NCBI GenBank assembly: GCA_938040055.1
Contig: CALHWY010000013.1
Span: 186,001-250,000 of the forward strand
Direction: 5' to 3'
DNA length: 64,000 nucleotides
Source: an uncultured Endomicrobiia bacterium
GTDB lineage: Bacteria > Elusimicrobiota > Endomicrobiia > Endomicrobiales > Endomicrobiaceae
Positions 34,050 to 42,600 of this stretch are shown here, in pieces; the first letter of the stretch is position 1, and each line of letters begins with the position of its first letter. The notes below the pieces were generated by a model. That model was not told where the DNA came from and did no database searches. It saw only the letters and a list, made by a program, of their open reading frames with translations. Made by a program: the position numbers and the translations under genes.

Positions 34050-35774
34050 TTAATCCAGATATTCCCGCAGCGTTTTGCTTCTGGTAGGATGTCTTAATTT
34101 TCTTATGGCTTTTGCTTCTATCTGCCTTACTCTCTCTCTTGTAACGCCGAATTTTTTCCCCACCTCTTCCAGCGTGCTGGGATAACCTACTCCTATCCCG
34201 TATCTGAGACTTATAATCTCAGCTTCCCTCGGAGTAAGCGAGTTCAAAACTTTCTGAAGTTCAAGCTGAAGCCTGTATTGCTGCGTTTTCGCCACAGGGC
34301 TGGGGCTATGCTGGTCTTCTATAAAATCTTCAAGTCTTGAATCTTCCTCTTCCCCTACCGGCGTAGCAAGCGAAACGGGCTCCTGCATCATTTTCAAAAT
34401 TCTTCTTATTCTGTCCGTGGAAAGCCTCAAAGCCTTGGAGTATTCGTCAATTGTAGGCTCTCTTCCTATATCCTGCTGGTATTTCTTCTTAACTTTAGTC
34501 AGCTTTGATATAAGTTCTTTCATATGAACGGGGATTCTTATCGTTCTTGCCTGATCGGCAATGGCCCGGTTAATCGACTGCCTTATCCACCATGTGGCAT
34601 AAGTCGAAAATTTAAAGCCTCTTTTCCATTCGAACTTTTCCACGGCTTTTGAGAGCCCGAGATTTCCTTCCTGAATCAAATCCGAAAGCTCAAGATTGCT
34701 TATTCCGACATGCTTTTTGGCTATTGAAACTACAAGCCTGAAATTAGCTTCAATAAGTTTCATTTTATCCCTGTGGATTATCTCTTCAAGATCCCTTATT
34801 TTTTTATCTGTTTCAATCATCTCTTCGGAAGATATGACAAAACCTTCTTTAAGATTCGCCTGTTTGGCCAGCGAAGCCTGAATGTGCGCTATGGATTCTT
34901 CGGCAAAAGAAACCGGAGAGCCGGTCTGCTTTTTAAAAGCCGCCGCGCTTATCTTTCCGGTTTTATACTGTTTGAACAAAGCCTGCACTTTCGCCGGAGA
35001 ATTCTTATACTTTCTTTCAAACCTTCTGAGTTCGTCCTTAATTTCATTGAGTTTTTGCGCCGTAGTCTTGATTTTATTAATAAGCCTTTTTATTTTGTCC
35101 TGATTTAAATTCAGCCCTATTATAAGAGTAATTACTTCCGAGCGAAGCTCTTTTACTTTCTTTTCATTCTTCTGTCTTTCTTTCTGCGGCAAAGATTTCT
35201 TTTTAAGCTTATCTTCATATGTCTTGATATTTTTTTCTATCTGATTTATCTTCTGAACCGCCTTTTTAATCTTTACGCCCATGCCTCTCAGCTGCGCCTG
35301 CGATTTTCTGCCTCTGGGCATCAGCTCTTTGGGCGTCATTTCCTGCTGGCTGATCAGAGTTTCCCAATTGCGTATTTCTTTGATTATAAGAGGCGATTCA
35401 AGAACTATAAATTTCAGTTTTTTTTCATTCTCTCTTATATTTTTCGCCAGTTCCACCTCGACCGATCTTTCAAGAAGAGGCACTTTCGCCATTTCGCTCA
35501 GATACATTCTCACGGGATTGATATCTTCGTCGTCATTTATGGCTTTTACCGTCTGTTCCACGGCTTCGCCCTGGTTTTTTTGGGCTTTATCGGACAAATA
35601 TTCCTTATTGTCTACCACCTTTATGCCCAGATCGTCAAGAGTGACGAAGAATCCGTCTATTTTTTCCGCAACCATCATCTTCTGCGGAATGCTCTTGTTT
35701 ATTTCTTCATAAGTCAGGTAGCCTTGCTCTTTGCCGATGTCGATTAACCCCTGGAATAAATCTTTTTTTGCCAT
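34050..35774 (-). CDS. rpoD: Primary sigma factor RpoD
   Basis: 574 residues. Region 1.1 at the start, region 1.2 NPVRMYLSEMAKVPLL, a long charged coiled-coil insert (~150-330), region 2 LRLVVSIAKKH-like (RLVVSIAKKHVGISNLELSDLIQEGN, shown in part) with FKFSTYATWWIRQ, and region 4 LTPREAEIISLRYG with TLEEVGKKFGVTRERVRQIEAKAIRKLR. The second ATG (35774) is better placed after GGGGA. It recognises the TTGACA/TATAAT promoters seen throughout. Last gene of the rpsU-NIF3-dnaG-rpoD run. Confidence 0.97.
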   Translation of the reverse strand: MAKKDLFQGLIDIGKEQGYLTYEEINKSIPQKMMVAEKIDGFFVTLDDLGIKVVDNKEYLSDKAQKNQGEAVEQTVKAINDDEDINPVRMYLSEMAKVPLLERSVEVELAKNIRENEKKLKFIVLESPLIIKEIRNWETLISQQEMTPKELMPRGRKSQAQLRGMGVKIKKAVQKINQIEKNIKTYEDKLKKKSLPQKERQKNEKKVKELRSEVITLIIGLNLNQDKIKRLINKIKTTAQKLNEIKDELRRFERKYKNSPAKVQALFKQYKTGKISAAAFKKQTGSPVSFAEESIAHIQASLAKQANLKEGFVISSEEMIETDKKIRDLEEIIHRDKMKLIEANFRLVVSIAKKHVGISNLELSDLIQEGNLGLSKAVEKFEWKRGFKFSTYATWWIRQSINRAIADQARTIRIPVHMKELISKLTKVKKKYQQDIGREPTIDEYSKALRLSTDRIRRILKMMQEPVSLATPVGEEEDSRLEDFIEDQHSPSPVAKTQQYRLQLELQKVLNSLTPREAEIISLRYGIGVGYPSTLEEVGKKFGVTRERVRQIEAKAIRKLRHPTRSKTLREYLD

Positions 35775-35793
35775 TTTCATTTCCCCAAAATTT

Positions 35794-37542
35794 TCATTTC
35801 CCTGAACCCTTCAAAAGGGCTGTCAATTTTTTATATTCTTCCTGCTTATCGCCGTCAACGGGAATTTCCCCGGCGCTCATCATTATTATTTCCTTTTCAA
35901 TCTCTTTGCGCCTCTTTTGCAGTTTTTCTTTTTTCAAATCCTTCAAAACCCTGGCAAAAGCCTCTTCAATATTATTATATTCTATCGGGGAAAGAGTCAG
36001 TTCCGAAAACCAGCCGGCGTCAGCTTCCGGCAGAGCATCCAAAATTTCGGCGGCGCTGCGGTTTTGCGCAAGCAAAGCGAAGACTTTCGCGCATCTGGCG
36101 TCCGTAAAGCTGTCTTCCGCGGTATCTTTAATAAAACTTCCGTTTCTTAGAAGTATGTTTATAAGATTTTCCTGCAGAGACAAATCTATCTTTTTTGATT
36201 TGCCCGCGGTATCCTGATTTATATTATTGCCGTCCGCGTATTTCCCGAGCTTGCGCATCTTTGTTTTTTTGAACTTGAGCCATACCGCTTCTTCGGACAC
36301 ATTCATATGCTGCGAAACCGTCCGCACCCACTCCCGCCGGACAATATCACTTGAGCTTTTTGAAATAAAATCAAGCAAAAAATCTATCGCCTTGTCTTTT
36401 GACTGAGCCGAATTCCTGTCGGTATTTTCTAAAGCCTTTTCAAGCATAAAATCAATAGGGCTTTTTGCAGTGCTTTTTAACAGTTCAAGGAACTTCTCTT
36501 TTCCGCACCGGTTTAAATATTCATCCGCGTCAACTTTTTCCGGCAGAGAAGAAACGAAACATTCAATCCCGCTTTCGACCAATATTTCAAGAGCTCTCTG
36601 CGCCGCGGTCCTTCCCGCATTATCCGCGTCAAAAAGCAAAGTAATGCAGTCTGCGTATCTTGAGATGAGTTTGGCGTGATTGTGCGTGAAAGAGGTTCCC
36701 AAAGACGCGACGGCCCCGCTTATACCGAACTGCCATGGTATGATAACGTCCATATAGCCTTCAAGAACTATTATCTTCCTTTCTTTTCTAAGCTCGGGCA
36801 AAGTCTGGAAAAGACCGTAAAGATTTGAAGATTTCGAATAAATCGCCGTTTCAGGAGTATTGAGATATTTGGGCTGCTGGTCGGTAATGGTTCTGCCTCC
36901 GAAAGCCACCACTCTTCCCTGAACGTCGAAGATCGGAAACACTATCCTTTCCGACATATATTCAAAAAAACTTCCCCTTTCAGTCCTGGTTATTATTCCT
37001 GCTTTTCTTAAAAGATCTTCGGATTCCCGGCCTTTTTTCAGCGCCTGGCGCATAAGATGCCCGCGCGGGGCATAGCCTATCATAAACTTTTTTACCGTTT
37101 CGGCATTCATACCGCGTTTTTCGAGATACTGCCTGGCTTTAAGGGCATGGGAGCTTTCCAGCAAACATCTGTGATAAAATTTAGCCGAACTTTCAAGAAT
37201 TTCAAAGAGTTTTGTCTTCTCCGACAATCTGATAACACCGGCATTAGTCTCTTTTATTTCAATGCCGGCCTTTTTCGCAAGTTTCCTTACGGACTCTATC
37301 CATGAAATATTGTCCATAAGCATAACAAATTTAAAAACATCCCCGGCAGCGCTGCATCCGAAACATCTGAAAATGCCTTTTTCGGGGCTTACGATAAAAG
37401 AAGGAGTCTTTTCATTATGAAAAGGACAACAGGCTTTCCAGTTCCTTCCCGCCCTTTTAAGATCAGGCAGATATTCTCTTATAACCGACAAAATATCGCT
37501 TGAAAGCCTTATGCGTTCAATTATATCTTCAGGTATACTCAT
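35794..37542 (-). CDS. dnaG: DNA primase DnaG
   Basis: 582 residues. Zinc finger CCPFHNEKTPSF with FRCFGC, the RNA-polymerase motif region VAFGGRTI, the Toprim EGYMDVI and DADNAGRTAAQRAL, and a C-terminal helicase-binding part. Start taken at the ATG 37542 (MSIPEDIIERI) with GGCGG upstream; a longer frame exists but is Arg/Gly-rich and unlikely. Confidence 0.97.
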   Translation of the reverse strand: MSIPEDIIERIRLSSDILSVIREYLPDLKRAGRNWKACCPFHNEKTPSFIVSPEKGIFRCFGCSAAGDVFKFVMLMDNISWIESVRKLAKKAGIEIKETNAGVIRLSEKTKLFEILESSAKFYHRCLLESSHALKARQYLEKRGMNAETVKKFMIGYAPRGHLMRQALKKGRESEDLLRKAGIITRTERGSFFEYMSERIVFPIFDVQGRVVAFGGRTITDQQPKYLNTPETAIYSKSSNLYGLFQTLPELRKERKIIVLEGYMDVIIPWQFGISGAVASLGTSFTHNHAKLISRYADCITLLFDADNAGRTAAQRALEILVESGIECFVSSLPEKVDADEYLNRCGKEKFLELLKSTAKSPIDFMLEKALENTDRNSAQSKDKAIDFLLDFISKSSSDIVRREWVRTVSQHMNVSEEAVWLKFKKTKMRKLGKYADGNNINQDTAGKSKKIDLSLQENLINILLRNGSFIKDTAEDSFTDARCAKVFALLAQNRSAAEILDALPEADAGWFSELTLSPIEYNNIEEAFARVLKDLKKEKLQKRRKEIEKEIIMMSAGEIPVDGDKQEEYKKLTALLKGSGK

Positions 37543-37603
37543 ATATCCGCCGCCCGCACGCCTGCCGCGGCGCGCCAGCAAAACTCTGCGCTTTCTTCAT
37601 TTG

Positions 37604-38569
37604 TCATAAACAAGTTCTTTTGAACCTTCTAAAGCCCGAGCTTTCCACAAAATCAACTGCCCCTAATTTCTTTTCAAGTTTATCAAAAAGAAGATTAAGC
37701 CCCAGATTGTCGGAAGAAATATGTCCGGCAAGAATTATGTTCAAATTCTGTTTCTCGGCTTCTTTGACCGCTTTAGGGCTCAAATGCATGCAGATTATCG
37801 TTCCTATTCCCGCGCCGGCCAGTTTTTCCAGAGACCCGACGGGTCCTTCCGTTCCGCCGGTCATATCGACAAAAATTTTGCCGCAGCGGGAATCATCCGC
37901 GCCCACAAGAACCGTCGGAGCAATGCCTATTGAGGCGGAATGGCGGTATTCGGGCTGTTTATTTAAAAACGCAATAATATCCCTAAGATATCTGGGAGCC
38001 GACGCTTCTATTTCCTTTTGTAAAAATGAAGCGACATGATTGTCCGCAACGCTGTGAGCCGTCATAAAAGGAATATCCAGCAGTTTTGCGGCGTCGGAAA
38101 CTCTTTCATTATTCTGGGGCATGACGCTCCTTTTGACTTCTCTTATGCGGGAAGAAATAAGTTTTTCCGTAATATTGACCGGTATTCCCTGTTTATGAAG
38201 AATATCGGTCTGCATTCCTATGACGCTGTGAAAAGTAGAATAAGCATATCCTTCTGGATGGTGCGCTATTACCAAATCGATTTTTTTTCCGGAATTTATA
38301 AGCTCTTTGGCAAGCAGCAGTTCCGGAGTTTCCATGTCTATGCCGACCATAATGGTTTTTACTTCCGTATTTTCATCGCCGTAAAGAATTCTTGAATCAT
38401 AATACGGATTGGTAAGGCTTTCCATATCGAAAAACTCTTTCTTTCCCTCCGAAAGAGCTTCATAATCCTGTTTGCGTTTAAGGAGGTCTTGTTCAACGGC
38501 GGCAATGCCTCTGGGATCGGCTTTTATTGCTTCTTTTACGAATAAATCCTGAATTTGTTTTAATTTCAT
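37604..38569 (-). CDS. NIF3-like protein
   Basis: 321 residues. Metal-binding NIF3/YbgI features: VIAHHPEG (the HHP motif) and LAGHISSDNLGLN near the end, with an insert containing GADDSRCGKIFVDMTGGTEGP. Function of the family is unsettled (GTP cyclohydrolase-like fold). GAGGG stands just before the ATG. It sits between rpsU and dnaG. Confidence 0.8.
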   Translation of the reverse strand: MKLKQIQDLFVKEAIKADPRGIAAVEQDLLKRKQDYEALSEGKKEFFDMESLTNPYYDSRILYGDENTEVKTIMVGIDMETPELLLAKELINSGKKIDLVIAHHPEGYAYSTFHSVIGMQTDILHKQGIPVNITEKLISSRIREVKRSVMPQNNERVSDAAKLLDIPFMTAHSVADNHVASFLQKEIEASAPRYLRDIIAFLNKQPEYRHSASIGIAPTVLVGADDSRCGKIFVDMTGGTEGPVGSLEKLAGAGIGTIICMHLSPKAVKEAEKQNLNIILAGHISSDNLGLNLLFDKLEKKLGAVDFVESSGFRRFKRTCL

Positions 38570-38587
38570 AAACCCTCAAATACAAAA

Positions 38588-38636
38588 AAGAGCTGCATTT
38601 AAAAGTAGATTAATCTGCCCCCCAAATACAGCTCTC
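38588..38636 (-). terminator. Terminator or attenuator after rpsU
   Basis: AGAGCTG (38589-38595) pairs with CAGCTCT (38629-38635), continued by ATTT/AAAT; the loop contains AGATTAATCT. A T run follows on the minus strand. Partial readthrough would feed NIF3-dnaG-rpoD, as in the enteric rpsU-dnaG-rpoD operon. Confidence 0.7.
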
Positions 38637-38664
38637 TTTTTATTTTTACCATTTTAATTTCTGT

Positions 38665-38871
38665 TTACCGCGACCATCTGCTGTCTTTAAGCATTTTACG
38701 GCGGATTTTTCTTTTCGCTTCAGCAAGTTTTTCTTTTCTGATCACGCTGGGAGCTTTATAAAATTCCCTTTTTTTGATTTCCTGCATAATGCCGTTTCTT
38801 TCGCATTCTCTTTTGAAGCGTCTTATCGCTTCTTCAATCGATTCTCCTTCGCGGACTTTAATATTAACCAT
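38665..38871 (-). CDS. rpsU: 30S ribosomal protein S21
   Basis: 68 residues: VNIKVREGESIEEAIRRFKRECER, KKREFYKAPSVIRKEK, then a basic tail. The ATG at 38871 with AAAGGTGG upstream is preferred to two in-frame GTG codons before it. A small CGGGG/CCCCG hairpin (38911-38924) separates it from the HIT gene. Confidence 0.95.
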   Translation of the reverse strand: MVNIKVREGESIEEAIRRFKRECERNGIMQEIKKREFYKAPSVIRKEKLAEAKRKIRRKMLKDSRWSR

Positions 38872-38930
38872 ATTGCAAAACACCACCTTTCCCGTTAAAA
38901 GATAAAATTTCGGGGAAATCCCCGTTTATA

Positions 38931-39278
38931 TTATCCCGGAGGCCAGCCGAAATTTCTCCCTCCGAGCAAATGATAATGTATGTGAAACACCGTCTGGCCC
39001 GCGTCAGCTCCGCAGTTGTTTACCAATCTGTAGCCTTTTTCCAGCTGCGGAAAACGGGCGGCGATCTTAGACGCGACCGCCTGTATATGGCCTAAAACCA
39101 ATTCGTCCCCTTCGGACAGGCGGTTGAGAGCTTCTATATGTCTTTTGGGTATTATCACTATATGAACCGGAGCCTGGGGATTTATGTCTTCAAAAGCAAA
39201 AACCCTCTCGTCTTCATACACTTTTTTAGAGGGTATTTCGCCTTTAATTATTTTACAAAAAAGACAATCTCCGGCCAT
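38931..39278 (-). CDS. HIT family nucleotide hydrolase
   Basis: 115 residues of the HinT-type histidine-triad family: CLFCKIIKGEIPSKKVYED, the HIVIIPKRHIEAL region and the triad TVFHIHYHLLGG. Acts on nucleotide phosphoramidates. Start is the ATG at 39278; an upstream in-frame start lies in the promoter. Confidence 0.94.
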   Translation of the reverse strand: MAGDCLFCKIIKGEIPSKKVYEDERVFAFEDINPQAPVHIVIIPKRHIEALNRLSEGDELVLGHIQAVASKIAARFPQLEKGYRLVNNCGADAGQTVFHIHYHLLGGRNFGWPPG

Positions 39279-39307
39279 AAAGCGTCCTTTACATAAACTT
39301 ATTGAAA

Positions 39308-39336
39308 ATTGTACAAGATTATTAAACAAAATTCAA
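39308..39336 (-). promoter_or_regulatory. Sigma-70 promoter of HIT-rpsU-NIF3-dnaG-rpoD
   Basis: TTGAAT (39336-39331), 17-base spacer, TACAAT (39313-39308). Start ~23 bases before the ATG at 39278. Confidence 0.8.
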
Positions 39337-39535
39337 GCCCCGCGCGGATATGCGCGGCAGCGGTACGGAAACCGCAATGCCGCCGCCCGGCAGCGGCGGT
39401 TTTATCTTCTCAATTTCCGGAAAACCAAATAATTGCGGACCGCATGCGGCGCGTTTTTCATTTTTTGCCGCGATGCGCCGGAAACGCCGGTCAAAACGGA
39501 ATTTTTGAGCAAAAACACGGCGGCGCGGGTTTTAT

Positions 39536-39564
39536 TTGCTTCAAAAAGCATAATATTTTATAAT
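39536..39564 (+). promoter_or_regulatory. Sigma-70 promoter of the A2M-pbpC genes
   Basis: TTGCTT (39536-39541), 17 bases, TATAAT (39559-39564). A second possible -35 (TTGACA near 39577) has no good -10. Confidence 0.7.
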
Positions 39565-39612
39565 GATTTTTTAGTTTTGACAGAATTTATAGTCCGTATT
39601 TAAGAGGATTTT

Positions 39613-42600
39613 ATGAAAAAAAGATTTCCGCAAACCGCGCTCGCGGCGCTTCTCATTTTATGTTTTTCAGCATATTTTCCGGTAAAAAAAGTTTATGCGT
39701 ATCCGTCGCTGTTCGGAGAGCTGTTGGATAAACCCGTCAAACTGTTAAAGCGCATAGGCATAGTAAAAAGGAAAGCCGCAGCCGAAACGGTTTACAGCGA
39801 TTCCGACCTTTACATTTATCCTCCCGCCATAACAAAAGTTTATGAAAATTCCAACGGGGAAACCTCTCTGGCAAAACCCGAACCGATCACTTTTTACTTC
39901 AACGCCTCAGCTTCAAACATAGAAATTGCGGGAAAAGAAGTCGGCGGCATTTCCATTTCGCCCGAATGCGAAGGCGTCTGGAAATGGGAAAGCGAATATT
40001 GCCTCGTTTTTACCCCCGCGAACGACTGGCCTGCTAATGAAACATACAAGATTAAATTTCCGAAAGAAATATTTAACGGCTCGCTGGAGCTTAAAAATTA
40101 TTCATATGAAGTGCAAACTCCGGCTTTTGCCGCCGAACTTCACGAATTTGCGCTTTACCAGGATCCCGAAAATCCGAAAACGCACCGGCTGCAAGCCGTT
40201 TTTAAATTTTCGCACTGCGTGGACAGCGCTCTTTTTGAAAAAAATCTGAAGCTTACGATAGACAAAAAAGCCCTGAGCCGTTCCGTATCCTATGACGGCG
40301 TAAAAAGAACGGCTTATGTAGTAAGCGCGCCGGTCGAAATACTGACGAAAGACCGGACGGCCGCGGTGGAATTAAGCTCGGCCAAAGCGGCTTCGGGCGG
40401 AAAAGCGATGGAAGGTAAAATCGGAAATACCGTCAATATCCCTTCACAGGACAAATTTTTCCGCATTGACGGAACGAAAACCGTAATACTCAAAAACGAC
40501 AAAGAAGAGCCGGAACAATTTCTTGAAATAAGCTTTACCGCCGGAGCGGACGCATCCGAAATGGAGGGTAAAACCGAGCTTTATCTCCTTCCGCGTTTTC
40601 ATCCGGACGGAGACAAAAACAAAACGGCGGAATATGAAGAGGAAGACGGATATTATGACGGCGATGACGATTATGTCGAAAGAACCTTCGTCAGGCGCCC
40701 GGCAAGCTACGCATGGAAATTCTCGGAAATAACGCCGGAAATACTCGCAAAGTCAAAAAAACTTGACATTAAACTTATGGAAAGCGAAGACAAAGCCTCC
40801 AAAGTTTTCCTTTACAAATATTTCGCTCCCGATCTTGCCAAAAGATATGTTTATGTCATGATAAAAGAAGGGATCAAGTCGGAAACAGATTTTACTATAA
40901 AAAAACCTTATTCGGATCTTCTCGTCTCAGCGGCTTTTCCCAAAGAAGTGAGGCTTTTAAACAGCGGCTCGCTGCTTCCTCTGGACGGCTCGAAAAGGCT
41001 GACTTTCGTTACACGCGGCGTTAACGGGCTTAAAGTAAATATAGCAAGGGTTCTGCCGAACCAGATTAACCATCTCATTTCGCAAACTTACGGTTCGTTC
41101 GGGGATTTTACTTTTTCAAACAAATACGAATTTAACGAAAGCAACATATCCCGGATATTTTCAAAAATAATCCCGCTGGAAGCTTCCGTAAACAAAGCCA
41201 ACTACTCAAGTATCGATATGGGCGAGTTTTTGAAAAGCGCCGGCTCGTCCGGGCTGTTTTTTATAGACGTACGGGGTTACGATTTGCCGTCAAACTCAGC
41301 CGACGGGCCGTCGGACAGAAGATTCATTCTGGCGACGGATCTCGGAATTCTCGTGAAAAAAGACAAAAGCAGCGGATATAACGTGTTTGTAATGTCTATA
41401 AGCAAAGGGCAGCCCGTTGCAGACGCTAAAGTTGAAATTCTGGGAAAAAACGGGATTCCCGTGCTAACCCGGCGCACCAACGGCCGGGGCTGCGCCGTCT
41501 TCAATAAAATAGAAGGATACAGAAATGAAAAACAGCCCGTGGCTTTCGTCGTGACAAGCGGCGAAGACATCTCTTTTATGCCTTTTGAAAGATACGACAG
41601 GGCGGTCGATTATTCAAAGTTCAGCGTCGGCGGAGAATATTCGTCAAAAAACGAAAAAGGCATGAAAGCTTTTATTTTTTCAGACAGAGGCGTCTACAGG
41701 CCGGGCGACGAGATAAACCTGGGCGTGATAGTAAAAAATTCCGACTGGAGCGAAATTTCCGGCATTCCCGTAAAAACCGTATTGAAAGATCCTTACGGAA
41801 AAACCGTATTTGAAACGGCAACCACTCTTAACGGCAGCGGATTTTTTTCGGTTGACGGCATTAAAACCGAAAATATTTATCCCACGGGCGCTTACACCGC
41901 CGGCGTATACCTGGTAAAAGACGATAAAAGGGAGTTTATGATCGGAAGCGAATCTTTAAGAGTGGAGGAATTCAGAACCGATAATTTAAAAATAAAGGCA
42001 AAAATATACGGTTCTTCAGGACAGGGCTGGGCGCTCCCCGAAAATCTTAAAGCTCTCGTCGCCGTAAATAATTTTTTCGCGGCGCCCGCCCAAAACAGAA
42101 TGATAAAAGCGCAATATTCCTTAAATCCGGCCGGGTTCGCATTTCCGAAATTCGCGGATTATGAATTTCCCGATCCGCATAAAGCGAATGACAGAAATGC
42201 GATACGCAATGTCAGCGAAAGTTTTCCGGACGCAAAAAGCGATGAAAACGGGGAAGCTTTTTATGATTTCAATTTATCGAAGTTTTCGGGAGGAACATAT
42301 AATCTTGTCTTTTCCGCGGAGGGTTTTGAAGGAGACAGCGGAAAAAGCGTTTACGCATACGACAGCATAAGAGTTTCTCCTTATAAATATCTCATAGGCT
42401 TCAAATCGGATTCCAAACTGGCCTATCTCGGCAAAGGCTCTTGCGCAATGCTGGATCTTATCGCCGTGGATAACGGCCTTAAAACAACCGGGCTTAAAAA
42501 TCTGAAAGCCAGAATGATGCGGATACAGCATATTTCGTCTCTGGTTAAACAAAATAACGGCGTTTATAAATACCAGACGGTGACAAAAGAAACGCTTGTG

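Larger units (their letters stand above)
39279..39612. other. Divergent region between HIT-rpsU and A2M
   Basis: Holds a promoter on each strand (39308-39336 minus, 39536-39564 plus). Between them lies a CCGCCGC/GCGGCGG hairpin (39380-39399) followed by TTTTAT on the plus strand, a terminator shape without an upstream gene. Confidence 0.65.
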
